Shown here: in pieces, positions 13,940-26,343 of the stretch
Layout of the letters: every line of letters begins with the position of its first letter
Numbering within the stretch: position 1 is the first letter of the stretch
Assembly: GCF_000151665.1 (NCBI RefSeq)
Contig: NW_013171820.1
Coordinates: 422,800 to 486,799, forward strand
Origin: Blastocystis hominis
Lineage: Eukaryota > Sar > Bigyra > Opalinata > Blastocystidae
DNA length: 64,000 nucleotides
Direction of reading: 5' to 3'
Program-made: the position numbers and the translations under genes
The notes under the pieces: generated by a model
Told to the model about the DNA's origin: nothing
The model's input: the letters and a program-made list of their open reading frames with translations, nothing else
Databases searched by the model: none

Positions 13940-15790
13940 TTTATCAAGTATTACTTTATACGAACATTCAAAACTTAACCAAAAAACAGATAAAAAATGT
14001 TACATTGTAAAGTTTTATATTCTTCCATTTCATTCAGAAATAACTGAATGAACCTGACAAATCATCGCTTATTCCGCCAAGTGTGCATTGAGCCAGTCGA
14101 ATGGATTGTAATGATGGAAGATCCATATCAATCATTTTACTCAAATTCATTCAATACTTTCAATTACTGTTAATTTTGAAATTCTTATCATTCAGGTGTT
14201 CAATATCAGATCAATATTTCCAGCCACAATGGTACTGTAAATTTACCCGAACAACTTCCATTTGTACCAGTTTAAGTGTATTATTATTATTGTAGAATAG
14301 TCTTCAATCCCAAGTCTCCTCCATAATCAATGAAACTGGATTGACCGATTTGAATCTATCCCAATGATTCACAATTCATAATGCAATATGATTTCGAGTG
14401 GTTCTTTGCTTCTTCGTTGTTTTAGTTTGATTCTTTCACTTGAATAGATGGATTTCTCCCGATTATCAATGTTTTCAATCGATTCATTTTTCAATATTGA
14501 GTGTTTTCACGAATCCGAAGCAATTATTACGAACATCAATTGATTCAGATCCAGTTTATTCTAATTGTGGCGATATTTCGAATAATCACACGATTCGTCA
14601 CTTTTAAACTCATTATCTTCAAATCCATCGATTCATTGATCGTTCTGTAATATCAGGCATAGAACCAGGTGTATGACTCATGGCTGTTGCTAAATTGCAC
14701 TTTAATACTGCATTGTGTCAATTATTACTCAGAATTATATAGCTTAATACCATTCATTTCCTCTCCATCTTTCCCTGTACCATCCCGTAAAGCAGTTTCA
14801 GTCTTTTCATCAATCAAATATCCTTTCCCTTCACAAACAAAGCGTTCATTGACTTCGTGATAGTTAAATCCACACGCATAGATCGGGATTCGTTTCATTG
14901 TATCTGAACGATCTGCTCTACTTGGCTTCACTTCACTTCACTTCAGTCCTTGTATCTTCACTGAAACATCGAATCACCTCTTTCAATGCTCCTTTGAATC
15001 AGATTCTTTCTACAACCGTGTTTCCATTTTCTTCGCCATATTCGATATTCCATTTTTCTTTCATCTCCTTTCGTTGTATTTCCCATAATACAGCATATGC
15101 CCCATTTTGGCATACCAGATTTCCATTTGAAGTCCTTATGTGTGATAAACAACGTTCTGACTGGATTTCCTTCCTTATCTATTTTCGAATCGATGACTGA
15201 AATCAACTCGACCATTCTTGAATCGAATAAACTCCTCTGCTTCCTTCCTTCCTTTCTTTCTCTCCAATGCTACTGTTATCCATTACTCTCATATAGAAAT
15301 ACCTCCCCAATTTTGCTATGCAATTCAAAGTCATTCCTTTGTATTTCCTCCGTATCGCTGAACAGTGTTTTGCTTATTATTCTTTTCTGGGATTTCAGAA
15401 TGGCCTACTGAAGCATATCCATTGGATAGATGCTCTGCTCTGTGAATTTCAATTAACGAAGCTGTTCATAAGTGTAGAACATAGAAACACTCTTTTCATC
15501 CATTTTTATGAGATTAATAGTAAAACCCTATGGGATTAGCGTGTCAATCAATTTGCTTTGTTCTGTTCTATCCTAACATGATACTATACAATTCATTGAT
15601 TTGTGATTGTATTCTATATTTATTCGCTGTGAATAATGAAAAGCAGAATGGGAGTGATGAATCTAGTATTTTGAGGCTTTGAATATTCCTTATTGTAACA
15701 CATGTCAATTCAAATCGACTCGATTCTTCCAATAAATCGGATTCTATCCATATCATACTACGAATCGAATAGCAAAGCACTTAATTGATT
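13940..15790 (-). pseudogene. Decayed MORN-LRR family gene
   Basis: Read on the minus strand, this stretch has the same domain order as the gene at 44020-47456 but is full of stops and frameshifts. MORN-like pieces lie first, at about 15230-14720 (for example FKNGRVDF, YYGKYNE and EYGEENGN). LRR-like pieces follow at about 14580-14290. One of these reads NCESL..IQIGQSSFIDYGGDLGL, which matches the LRR unit LNCAKLESIEIG..SFSDFGGDFEL of the intact gene. No intact frame longer than about 100 codons remains. I read it as a dead copy of the family; a highly intron-split live gene is less likely because stops also fall within the conserved units. Confidence 0.6.
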
Positions 15791-16607
15791 ACACATATCT
15801 GATTTCAAAATGTGGCTATTATTCTAATTACTATTGGTCAATAGGAATTCAAATTTGGGTTTCATTGAAAACACGATGACAATATTAATTCCCTGATCTC
15901 TGCAATCTTAATGTCTATTGTATAAACATGATGAAGTGAGTATTGGACGAAGATAGGAGAATGTTTGATATTTGAGTTGGCATACAAATAACATGTCTAT
16001 TTTGTATAAACAGCTATATTAAAAGTGTTTTTTATACAGTCATACGTTATGCATCATATTGTCTATTTTCTGCCAAACAAGTAGATTCCTAAGTAGATTC
16101 TTAAATAACCAGAATTAGTGAGATGTTATGTATCATTGTAAATTCTCGATTCATTTAGAGGAGTATAATTGTGTTGAAATGAGAGTGTATTCCAAGCGAT
16201 ACTCATTATTCTATTCATGCTTCTCATAGTCACCTGTCAAATTACATTATTCAGTAAACGATATAGAGAATAACATTCACTTTATCGAATTCACTAAAAC
16301 AACAATGAGATTGTAAAGCATTAAAACACAAAACATCGTTATTCTTCCACACATCTCCCCTAATACTTAGACCAATTCTAGTTATCCAAATACAATAGAT
16401 CTGGGAATGGAACAATGTACTATGTTGCCATTTTCTCAGAAATCAATGAGTAACAGTGGATTGAATTTAATCGTCAAACTCTTAGCTAAAACAGTGAAAT
16501 AGGCATAGCCAACGAAAACTATCAGTAGTGTGTTCGATAAAAGAAAGAGAATACAAGAAATGTGTTTATACTGTTACGTTACTAATGTTTATTACCTGAG
16601 AAATGAG
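15791..16607. other. AT-rich intergenic stretch
   Basis: No recognisable gene. It lies just beyond the 3' end of the minus-strand surface protein gene and probably contains its 3' untranslated region. I found no repeat or RNA gene that I could support. Confidence 0.5.
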
Positions 16608-19600
16608 TTAATAATGAACTGGAACAACTTCAACTCTAATCTCATTATCGACATCATTAGATTCATTATTGAGCGGTAGAACTTCAATATCAGAATCAGA
16701 CATATCGAACATTCTTTCTTCATTCTCAACATTGACAACAATGGGTCCTCTTCTAGGTTCACTATTAAGTCGCATCACTTCATTATCTGAATCAGATCTG
16801 TTAAGTATATCGACTGCTGTATTCCGGCTTCTGTGTGAATGATGTCTTCTATGATGTGCATTGACTGGCAAACCTTTATTATGTGAATGAGATCTTTTAT
16901 GTTTTTTCATTCTCTTATTCTCAGGATTGACAACAATGGGTTCTCTTCTAGGTTCCACATTAACTGGCATCACTTGAGGAAGAGAAGAAGATCTCTCAGA
17001 TATTCTTTCTTCTCCCTTGTCAGCATTGAGATTAATAGGCTTTTTTATAGGTTCCACTCTGTGTTCCGGTTTCACACGAACAGGTTCTAGTTTACGCACA
17101 GTACGATTTAAGGAGAGATGATTTTGATTCTTTGTAGAATTTGGTTGTTTTGTTTTCAAATGCTTTTTCTCTTTTCTAGGATTCACTTTCTGATGTCTAG
17201 TTCTCGTTTTTTTAGGTCGTGTGCCGAATTTTATATATGCAACTATGCTATTTAATAGAACGGCAATAATTAAAACAATAACAGGGACCCAATAAGCAGA
17301 CATGCAGAATCCATTGATTTCGCCCCATTCTCCATCCTTTTCTCCAAGTACACAAGCTCTGGTTATTTTACCCACATATAAGTCATCCAATGGGCATTGA
17401 TAAACATAAACATCACCAACGTTTGTGGCTTCAAAGATTCCGTCAGATTCGCATCTTCCTTTTCTAACAGTCATTGTGATAGTTGTAGAAATATAACCGA
17501 CCTGATTCTTTCCATAGATCGTGATCCTTCTTTCATAATACGTTTCAGTTGGCACTCCAGTGATTTCTCCATTCTTAGAATTCAATGATAATCCATCAGG
17601 AAGAACCATTTCATAACCCAAATAAAACTCTTCGATTATGTTACTATGAGTTGGAGCTTTAATACGAACTTCCTTATCTAAGATAAATTCATACACACTA
17701 TTTTCATAATGTAAATTAGCGGGCGGCTTTAGTTTGCAATACTCAGAGTGAATTTCTCCCAATTGGCCGTTCGAGCAAATACGATATTTGTTTCCATAAT
17801 ATCCACCTCCACAATCACCCAAAGAATACTCTCCTTCTCTAGCAGAAGCATAACCATCAATTCCAGGACAAACGTCCGTTCCAGTAGGTTTGCAGTACAA
17901 GAGCATATACGAGCTCAAAATCACATTGTCCGATGCTGGAATATCCACTTGAAACTTGAATTGTCTGAATCCAAATGTTCCCCGAGGAATCGACCAACTA
18001 TTTCGTCCCAGTTCCTTTACAGTTTCGTTGGTAACTACCAGTATATTATCAAAAATAGAAGAGGTAACCTTCATGGCAAACAGAGAAAATCCATAATGGT
18101 CTCTATTATACACAGTCTGCATACCAAAAGCATTGAATCGAGTTCCTTCCAAATTATCTACTTTCCAATCAAGAATTGTTCCCACAGAATTTATCTGGAA
18201 TCCATAGGTTGTAGGATTCAAATCAAGCAAAGTATCGAAGGTTCCCATAGAAGGAATCGTTCCAATAATTGATGAATAACTATCCAACACAATCGAACAT
18301 TCATTTACTCCAAATACTCCACTGGCATCAAACACAACATCATGAGAACATGAACTACTCAAACAATAGACTTCAAATGCTATTATGTTCTTTCCGTTCA
18401 CTCCTCCAACAATGCTTAGAATCACATGAAACTTTGAGAATTTTGTTCCACTATATTGAGAAATGGATAATGCTTCTAAATCGAAATTCTCATTCAGATT
18501 AAATCGAGCGACCACCCTGCCATTGAAATAGGCAACGATGCCTCCTTCATACTTCACAAGAATATTCAACACTTGATAAATATCAATATCAGGAAGATCC
18601 ACTTCTTTGCGAAGGTAGGTTATGATTCTTTCGTTTTTTCCAATCGCAGCCGCTTTCTTCGACGCCCATTCAGAATCATCAAAACTTACTGTATTCCAAT
18701 TCCTTTCATATTCGTAACTGATCTTCCATTCAGTATATTCCATCTGGAATGGCAAATAGGAAGAGAACATCGTACTTACAGAAGCCACCCCGCTGGGAAC
18801 CTGACCCATTTCAAAGATCATGTCACCCTTTTCAACAGTGAGATAATAACCAGCAGGATTCGACCAACCATCACCAGCAGAATCGAATAGTTCTAGAGTG
18901 TAGATTCCATTCTCTAAACAAATGTCTACATAGTTCAGAGAAGTAGACAACTCAAAATGATCATTCGATCTTATTACAGATCCACTTGTCCCAATTCCTT
19001 GATAGAGTTTGTAGGAGGATTGCTCAGGAAATTCATCTGTACGAACCACCAGACTGATTAACCCACGACTTTCTGTGCAAACCTCGACAGTAATAGAGAA
19101 GGTAGCTGTGGAAGTACCTCCAGTTAGCTTATTGGCAGTGATTGAATAAGTGGTAGTTCCCATCTCATTCCTTGGAGTTCCAGAAATAATGCCAATGTTA
19201 GGATCGAAAGTAATTCCATCAGGTAGAGCAGGACTGATCTGGAAATTGTAGTAATATTCGGAGTTAGGATACAGTATATCCATAATATAATCCTTGGGAA
19301 TTACGATAGAATTATATTCGAGTTCGGGAATTGTCATCGATGTATCTATCGAATTCAAGTTTATCGTATTCAACTTCCATCCACACTTCGAATTATCACC
19401 TGTTGCAAAGTCCTCAAAACGGTATTCATGATATGCTATGCTGTTGGCAAAATAGATTGTGCGTGACCCGCCAATTTGACTCCAAGTAAGATCAAATACA
19501 GTAGTCAAAACTGTCCAATCATCATTTCCACTTCGAGCCTTCAATACAAACTCATGTGGTTGTTGATCATTCTGCGTGTAGTACAATTTGAGAGTCACAG

Positions 19601-22101
19601 AGTTGATCCATTCATGACGATCATTATTGAAAGCGATATTCAAATAGTTTTCAGTACAGGTTGATGAATAAATAGAAGAATCATAATATTGGCTAAATAT
19701 AGATGAAGAATCACCATTGATTCCACTGTAACTAACTGCATAGTCAAAAACACGAGATTCAGTTTCGTCACTCATCAATCGAAGAGCACAATCGAAGATT
19801 GCTTCTTTCTGGTTTGCATCGGCAGCAACGATTCCAATAGCAATGGTATTCAATCCTTGCTGAATATAATTCACAGCAAGAGTATTTCCAATTTGAACCG
19901 TCTTGATAGGAAGGGAAACTTGACGATATATAGCAGATGAGTAGCTGTTGTTATCCGAATAACTCGAAGTAGTGATCGTGGCATCCGTCAAGCCCTTTCT
20001 ATATGCTTCATGTCCATTCAAATAGACAATGCATCCATACTTGAACTTCAGAGAAAGAACGAATCCAATCGAATTGTTCATATCCAAAATAGAAAATGTC
20101 CTCTTGTACAGCTGAATCTGATTGGACGAATCGGGAAAATTGCTTTCATTTCCTTCGTTCCATCCTTCAGTGGAAGTCGATGAATACCAATCTGCTGGAA
20201 TTGTTCCAAGCTTGTAATACCAGTTAGAACGAGGATGAATAGTGTATCGAGCATTGAAAGTACGAGTTGCAGCAGAACCACTTTTCATATCATATCTCAT
20301 ACGAAGAATCGTTTCCATTTCATTACCATACAGATAAGAATATATGTATAAATAAGATTCTAGATACCAAGAATCAGTAGTGGATCCAAGCGTCACTTCA
20401 TACTTCGATCCACTGACACAAACATTTGTTGTCCAGTCTTCATTATTCGTCTGATTCGAATTGAAAGCAATAGACATAACCACTTCCTGAGTCAAAGCAT
20501 CCTTGATTTCGAAACTCTCATAAGCAGCATTAAATTTGTAAGTACGAAGAATATGAAGCATTGTACCAGCACATTCTTGAACTGTAAGAATAAACGATCC
20601 AGTGTATGTTCTGACACTCATAGTCGATGTTACAGTAATCGTCTGGTTTGACACACCGACATTCGCAAATCCAGAAATCACACAAGTGGAAGAATCGATT
20701 GTAAGACCTTCAGGAAGGTTTTCCGCTGAACATGAAGAGAATCCATCGAGATCAGGTTGAATATGTACCTCTTCGTATTTTGCCCAAATAGTGTAATTGT
20801 TAGGAGTGAAAGCGATTGAAGGAGGAATTGATACGTGACAAATCATAGGATGCAATTCATATGCCGTTACATAAGTAGAATTAACACTACTAGCAATTCG
20901 GACACGATAGTGGTTAAATAAAGAAGCTTGGTAATAGCCAGTAAACCAGTCGAACACTTCGCCATCATACGATGCATTTTCAATACTAATCACATCCATC
21001 CATTCCGAATTGTCATTCGATCCTTGCCAATAGACTTCACTTGGTGCTGATAAAATCGATGTATAAGGCCAAATACGGATTGCATTAATGAAGGGTTTCG
21101 GTCCCTGAAAAGTGTAGGTTACAGTAGCAGGAAGATCGGAAGAATTGGCATAATAATAGGATAGCTTATCAAAATCAATGATATTATCCACATTTGATCC
21201 AGTATCAGATTGTACCTCGATAGACTCAGCATACATAAAGCAATTGAACTGATTAACTGAATGAGCCAGGATAGCAAGATAGGCATTGAAATCGACAGTA
21301 CTTTGAGGATTTAGAAAATGAACCTCCACAGCCAGAATCGATTGTTGTGAAGCCACTTCCGAGCCAGGTCGAATGAATCCACGATAGGCAAGCTCAGAAT
21401 ATTGCCCAGTCGCAGCAGTAGTAGAAGAAACAGATCCATCAGGTAGATTGTCCCGATACACTTCATTCCCATTGATATAGGCAATCACTCCAGCCTTGTA
21501 GTACAATCGCACATCATAAGCAGCCATATCAGAAAGACCCACAAACTGTTTGCGGAAATACTGAGTTCCAGACATTGCAGGAATTGGATCAGAGCCAAGT
21601 GTAGCATTTATCCAAGAACTATCGGAGAAAGAGTAATCAGTCCATCCTGAAGAAGCACTTCCAGAGACTATTTTCCACGTAGCATTCTGTTCAATACCGT
21701 AATACAAAGAAAGAGGATAGGTTCTTCCACTCGCATCAACCAACAAAAATTTGAATACAGCATTCCCATATTTGCCATATATAGTAAGATAAGAACCACT
21801 GGACCAACTAGTACCAGATGTAGTGAATAACACAATAGTATACTGATTATTTAATGAAGAGGTCAAGCATTGCTCAGTAATACGAGTTTCATTGTTAATA
21901 AAGCCAGAACCAGTGTAAAGAGTAGTAACGCCAGATAAAACTACAAATATCTCATCATTCACATTTTCGTAACCAGAAACTTTTACAAATTTCATATAGG
22001 TTTGTCCAGAGTCACAAGTAATGACGCTTAGCGCAATCGAGACTAAAAGTCAGTGTTTTGTGCATATCCGTACTTAGTATACAGAATAATAATAGATACA
22101 T
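16608..22101 (-). CDS. Large type I membrane surface protein with repeated lectin-like and putative Ig (He_PIG) modules
   Basis: About 1,820 residues. Exon 1 (22101-22074) and the start of exon 2, joined across a 31-nt intron (22073-22043), encode a signal peptide beginning MYLLLFCILISIALSVIT, which decides the start. The outer part has three long repeats. Each carries a W..S..DSSW-like segment with an AY(I/F)NG motif, then a discoidin-like segment. Putative Ig modules with the LP.GL....G.I.G signature follow (LPEGLTIDSSTCVISG, LPDGITFDPNIGIISG, LPDGLSLNSKNGEITG). A cysteine-rich C-terminal segment precedes one transmembrane helix (WVPVIVLIIAVLLNSIVAY, coded near 17290-17230). The cytosolic tail of about 200 residues is very basic, with repeated P(I/V)VVN.EN.. 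blocks and a His/Arg/Ser stretch. A role in adhesion or surface coating is inference. The 5.4 kb second exon has no intron. Confidence 0.8.
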
Positions 22102-23001
22102 ACTGCACAATTGAATTTTGACTACAAAAGCAGAATAGATTCGTTTCCAAAGGTAAAATGGCTATTTTTAGAGATATGTCTCAAAGAAATATATGATTAA
22201 ATAGCTATAGGTGTTCACTATCGATAAATCCATTAATAGGAGAAAAGGCACAAAGACTAATGACTTCCTTATTACTTAAGTAATAAATGCATATTATTTG
22301 GGATAATCGATACTACGAGGAATAAAGAACATGTTAATTAATGATTATTAAATTCATGAAGGCAAAATGGAGAGCGAATGTGGAATTCCTACCAAAAGTG
22401 AAATGAGATGAAATCAATGGTGATAAACCATAGAAGAGAAGGATATCCTTATGATCAACACAATAGTTCAGACAGGATGACAAAAGTAGATATTCAATTA
22501 TCAATGCATAGTGAACCTATCGTTAGATAATACCAAACTGATATATTCAAATAGCCAATATCTGCAAAAGAACAAAAGGGGTATTATAACGAGTATGAAT
22601 ACAACAAACAATAGTACTGCACTTGGGAAATACAAGCAATAGCATTCTTTGGTGTTTAATAAGGATGTTTCTAGTAGATGTCCATGAAAAGCGGGTAATC
22701 GTTTAATAGAGAGAGATTCTATGTCTCACAGATATGACAATAACCAAAAGAATATCATTGCTAATGCAAATAGAGATGATTCATATATGTTGACTATATA
22801 TGGAGGCAATGAATCTAAACTTATCGATAAATGCTTCATTCCTATTACTTGCTTTAGATGAGGATAGGAATAATGCTTCGTAAAACGTTAAATCGCAATA
22901 TGAAACAATGCGTGGTTAAATCATGAATGTGATGGAAGAACACACTACCCGAATGAATACAACGTTGTGATTATAACAGAGACATCTGATAGTAATCACA
23001 A
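22102..23001. other. AT-rich intergenic stretch
   Basis: No supported gene on either strand. The segment next to 22101 should contain the promoter of the minus-strand surface protein gene, but I see no distinctive motif. Confidence 0.45.
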
Positions 23002-24211
23002 TCACAGATATTGGGTGGAAAAGCATTCAAAATCTAAATTGAATGAATGGAATAAGAAGACCCAAAATAAGTGATGTGAATTCAATATTCGAAAAACAAC
23101 AATAGAATGAAGTGGATTGGATTCATTGGATTCATTCAATCTGAAGAGCAGGGAGAAAGCGGATGGGATCTTCCTGTACACACAACTCGACATATCCACC
23201 AGCAGCTTGCAAATCGCTTTCACGAATGCCATCCACCAGCAAGGATTCACTCCACTCTCTCGCACATGCTTCCAGATTCGCATAACCGCGGGAAACGACA
23301 ACACCGAACAACCCTCAATGAGAAAGTTCACCAGATTGAGTGTGGCAGGACTGGGAACCACGGCGTGGGGAGACGAAGGCAGATCACCGCTCAGTTTCTT
23401 CATAGTCGAAATGGCCTCGTAAAGCTGATTTGTCTACAGAGAAACAAACTATCCAGAAACTACGCGCGACTGAGCGAATTCACGCAGCTTTACTTCCTCG
23501 CTGGCGAAGCTGGACAAGATAGAATCGAGGGAAACGAATCCATCGCGACAAAGCTGGGCGGAGAGAAGCAGAAGCGAAGAAGGCACCACACCGTCCTACG
23601 CCTCATTCCATCGCTTTTCAATCACGTTGTGTGTCTGATAAAACACAAACTTGAATCGCAAAATCCGGGAAATCTCCTCTGTTTTGAACTCGCTGAACAG
23701 ATTTCGAATCAGCATATATTTCGATGGCTCGAACTCACAAGCGTCTAGAAGCATGTCAAACACACGATTTGGATCGAGCGAGAAGAGTCCGATCGTACTC
23801 GAGATTACGGAGAGAAGAGTCGATTCGGTGAGTTTGGACTGATGAAGAAACGTTAACAACTTCGAGTAACCCTCGTTCTCTTCACGAATCAGATTGAACT
23901 TGTGTTGAGTGTAGTAACGCTGCGTGTTGATTCGCTTGATTCGTTTTGTAAAATCGTCTTGCTGCGTTAGTCGGAAAAGGTTCAATTTGTCCAGCTCCAG
24001 ACAAACATTGCACAAACTCGAAGCGAATGATTCTTTGACAAACTAGAAAATGAACAAACCTTATATCTATTACCTTTTGAATCGTTGAAAGCTGAACCAT
24101 AAGAATTGTTTCTTCCAAATTTGAATCCAAATATCTCCAAAACAGCTCATAGATCAACTCCGTGACAGCATCCGAATCTAGTAAAATTATGATAGAAATG
24201 AATAATTCCAT
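23002..24211 (-). CDS. THOC2: THO complex subunit 2-like, short or truncated
   Basis: THO2 is the scaffold of the THO/TREX complex, which couples transcription to mRNA export in the nucleus. The N-terminal signature is clear: RINTQRYYTQHKFNLIREEN followed by EGYSKLL, then TIGLFSLDPNRVFDMLLDA. Removing introns at 24073-24043 (31 nt), 23625-23596 (30 nt) and 23463-23434 (30 nt) joins the exons in frame. The ATG chosen is at 24211; an open frame continues a little upstream without another ATG. THO2 proteins usually exceed 1,000 residues, but here recognisable sequence ends after about 330 residues (near 23180). The rest to the TGA at 23002 is low-complexity and probably not native. It may therefore be a truncated copy or a gene broken at its 3' end. 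Confidence 0.7.
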
Positions 24212-24478
24212 ACTATTTCTGTCTTGATTTTCATTCAAGAACGATAATATATGTGAGTTTCTAATTACAACCTAATAAGAGCTCCATACATATTTGAATC
24301 AAGCGTTCCTTCTTGGTTACCAAATAGGGTTATTGCGAGTATAATAGTGAGAACATCTATTATACTCAACATAGAAATCCAACAGTCTATTCAACACAAC
24401 TAGTATTTGACTTTCTGTTTCCTAATTTTAGATATTTACAATATATGGTTAATGGACATGTAGAATTACAAGCGATAC
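24212..24478. other. Intergenic stretch between divergent genes
   Basis: Lies between the start of the THO2-like gene on the minus strand and the MORN relic on the plus strand. An additional 5' exon of the THO2-like gene may lie here, since open frame continues to about 24240, but I could not place it. Confidence 0.35.
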
Positions 24479-25200
24479 ATGTTAATAATGCTTCTGAAAG
24501 TATTCTCTGTGAATGTTGCAAATCAATTTTATATCAAATCTATCAATACTTCAAATGGGGAATATGTTGTTGAAGTAGGATATCCTCACGAGGGATATAC
24601 AATTCAAACCACATTATTGAATTCTAAATTGAATGGAAAGTCATACATCATTTCAAATGACAATTTGATAATTGTACAACTCTATTTTGATAATGGAATT
24701 GTATCAGGTCTTTGTATATTGTTTGATGAATTAGATTACTATTATTATTATTATTATTTACATTCTATTTGGATAATGACTATCGACAAGGAAGGGAACA
24801 GAATATGATGAAAATGGAAATATGATAAATAGACGTCAATGAGATGTATCTGGGAGAATGAATCGAATTTGAATTCGTATAATGGAATTGGTTAGGAATA
24901 TGGATGTGATGGTCAAGGAATCGAATATAGAAGTATGAGAATTCACTAGAATGGAAAATGGATAAATGGTCACATAGGATGGACTTGATGGATTATTCCC
25001 TGTGGATTAAATGCAATGTTGGTCATTATTTGTACAATGAAACTAACAATACCTGTTTTCGAAATGAAGGATGATATCAAATAGGTGAAGACGATCCATG
25101 ATGAAGAGTAGAATTATTGGAATATGGATCGTTTTCAACTCGATCAATCGATCCATTGGAAACTTTGAAGATCGGTGATTATTCTTTCCTTTTTTCCTAG
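24479..25200 (+). pseudogene. 5' fragment of a MORN-LRR family gene
   Basis: The first about 110 codons match the N-terminus of the gene at 44020. Compare VEVGYPHEGYTIQTTLLNSK here with VEVDKPHEGCLIRTTLKNSK there, and SYIISNDNLIIVQLYFDNG with SCIYSKDNVLMAKLTFVDG. The frame then runs into a (TAT)n-like stretch at about 24738-24760. It shifts to a MORN-like EYDENGNMIN at about 24787 and decays. No LRR part is left. It is a second dead copy of this family, on the plus strand. Confidence 0.7.
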
Positions 25201-25808
25201 AATTGATCCAGATTGGATTGAAAGAACAGAATTGGTGTCGTTTTTCATATATAGTAGTTTTACTGTAAAAGGAAATCGATTCGAATGTGTCTGTCTAAAT
25301 TGTGGATTTGCCCAAACTTGAGAAATTAATTGCAGGTCCTGAGTGTTTCAAAGAATGTCGAATCGACATTTCCTAAACGATTCCATGGGTTCAAGCAGAG
25401 TTGGATATCGATTCTTCGTTTCGAAAAATCATTTAAGTATCGGAGTCGAACACTAATTTTTCTCTCTCTCTACATCGTTATCTACAACTATGGGAATAGT
25501 GGTTGTTTTCTTCGTGCATTCTACCTTCCTTCCATCGATTGCATTCATTGTTTGTATGATCAAAATAAAAACAATATATATTGTGAAACACAGTGATATT
25601 CTGTTACAAGAATCGAAATCAACAGAGAATAAAGAAGCTAGATTGTTCGATTCTTGAACTTGCTCATTTTAGTAGATAATCCATTACAGAACTCTGATTC
25701 TGTGCCACTATTGTTGAGTAGCATGCTATTAAGTAAGAAACTCTATTGCAAGTAGACAAAGGCTGAGTATCAAGAAACTCACAGTGTATCGTACATTAAC
25801 CATCTACA
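25201..25808. other. AT-rich stretch downstream of the MORN relic
   Basis: Contains an open frame at about 25330-25596 with no family signature and no ATG start that I trust. Possibly further remnants of the MORN-LRR copy; nothing firmer can be said. Confidence 0.3.
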
Positions 25809-26343
25809 ATGGCATCATTCAATAATTACAATCACGAATTTTTATTATCCCTATTCGTCCTAACCACTATCACCATTCTTGTGTACAACACTCTGTTTCT
25901 ATCATCACCTATTTATTTCATTATCAAAAGACAAATAGAATACGATCCAACCCTACAATTCCATCATTTTCACTCAGAAACAATACCCCTGCCCTCTTTT
26001 CAGTAGAAACTCTTCTTCCTCTCGTCACATTACTCCCTCTAACAACCTAGATCAATTCCTAGTCGTAAAATTCGACTTCAAGACTTCTCCTCCAAAACAG
26101 TGCTCAATATTCACAATTTTCTCCAAAACACTGCCATTTCTTACATGTACATTACAAAATTATCATCCCAAACCAACAACTGTTTTCTACTTGATAATCG
26201 CACAACAAACCCATCGGTTCGTCTTCATACATTCACATTCGCTTTCTCAACCACAAATTCATTCTTTTCATATTCTATACAACTCAAATTGGGTCGTTTC
26301 TTTCACGTTTTTATCACTATTTATATTTCGTTTTCATTTATTC
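25809..26343 (+). CDS. Possible small spliced membrane protein gene (unresolved)
   Basis: An ATG frame at 25809-26006 starts MASFNNYNHEFLLSLFVL and is hydrophobic like a signal peptide or membrane anchor. A second long open stretch at about 26048-26345 reads QFLVVKFDFKTSPPKQ and onward in another frame. A candidate 27-nt intron at about 26022-26048 would join part of it, but I could not join all pieces. The second stretch runs straight into the CCT2 start codon, which is suspicious for a separate gene. I do not recognise a family. It could be chance open frame in AT-rich DNA. Confidence 0.25.
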
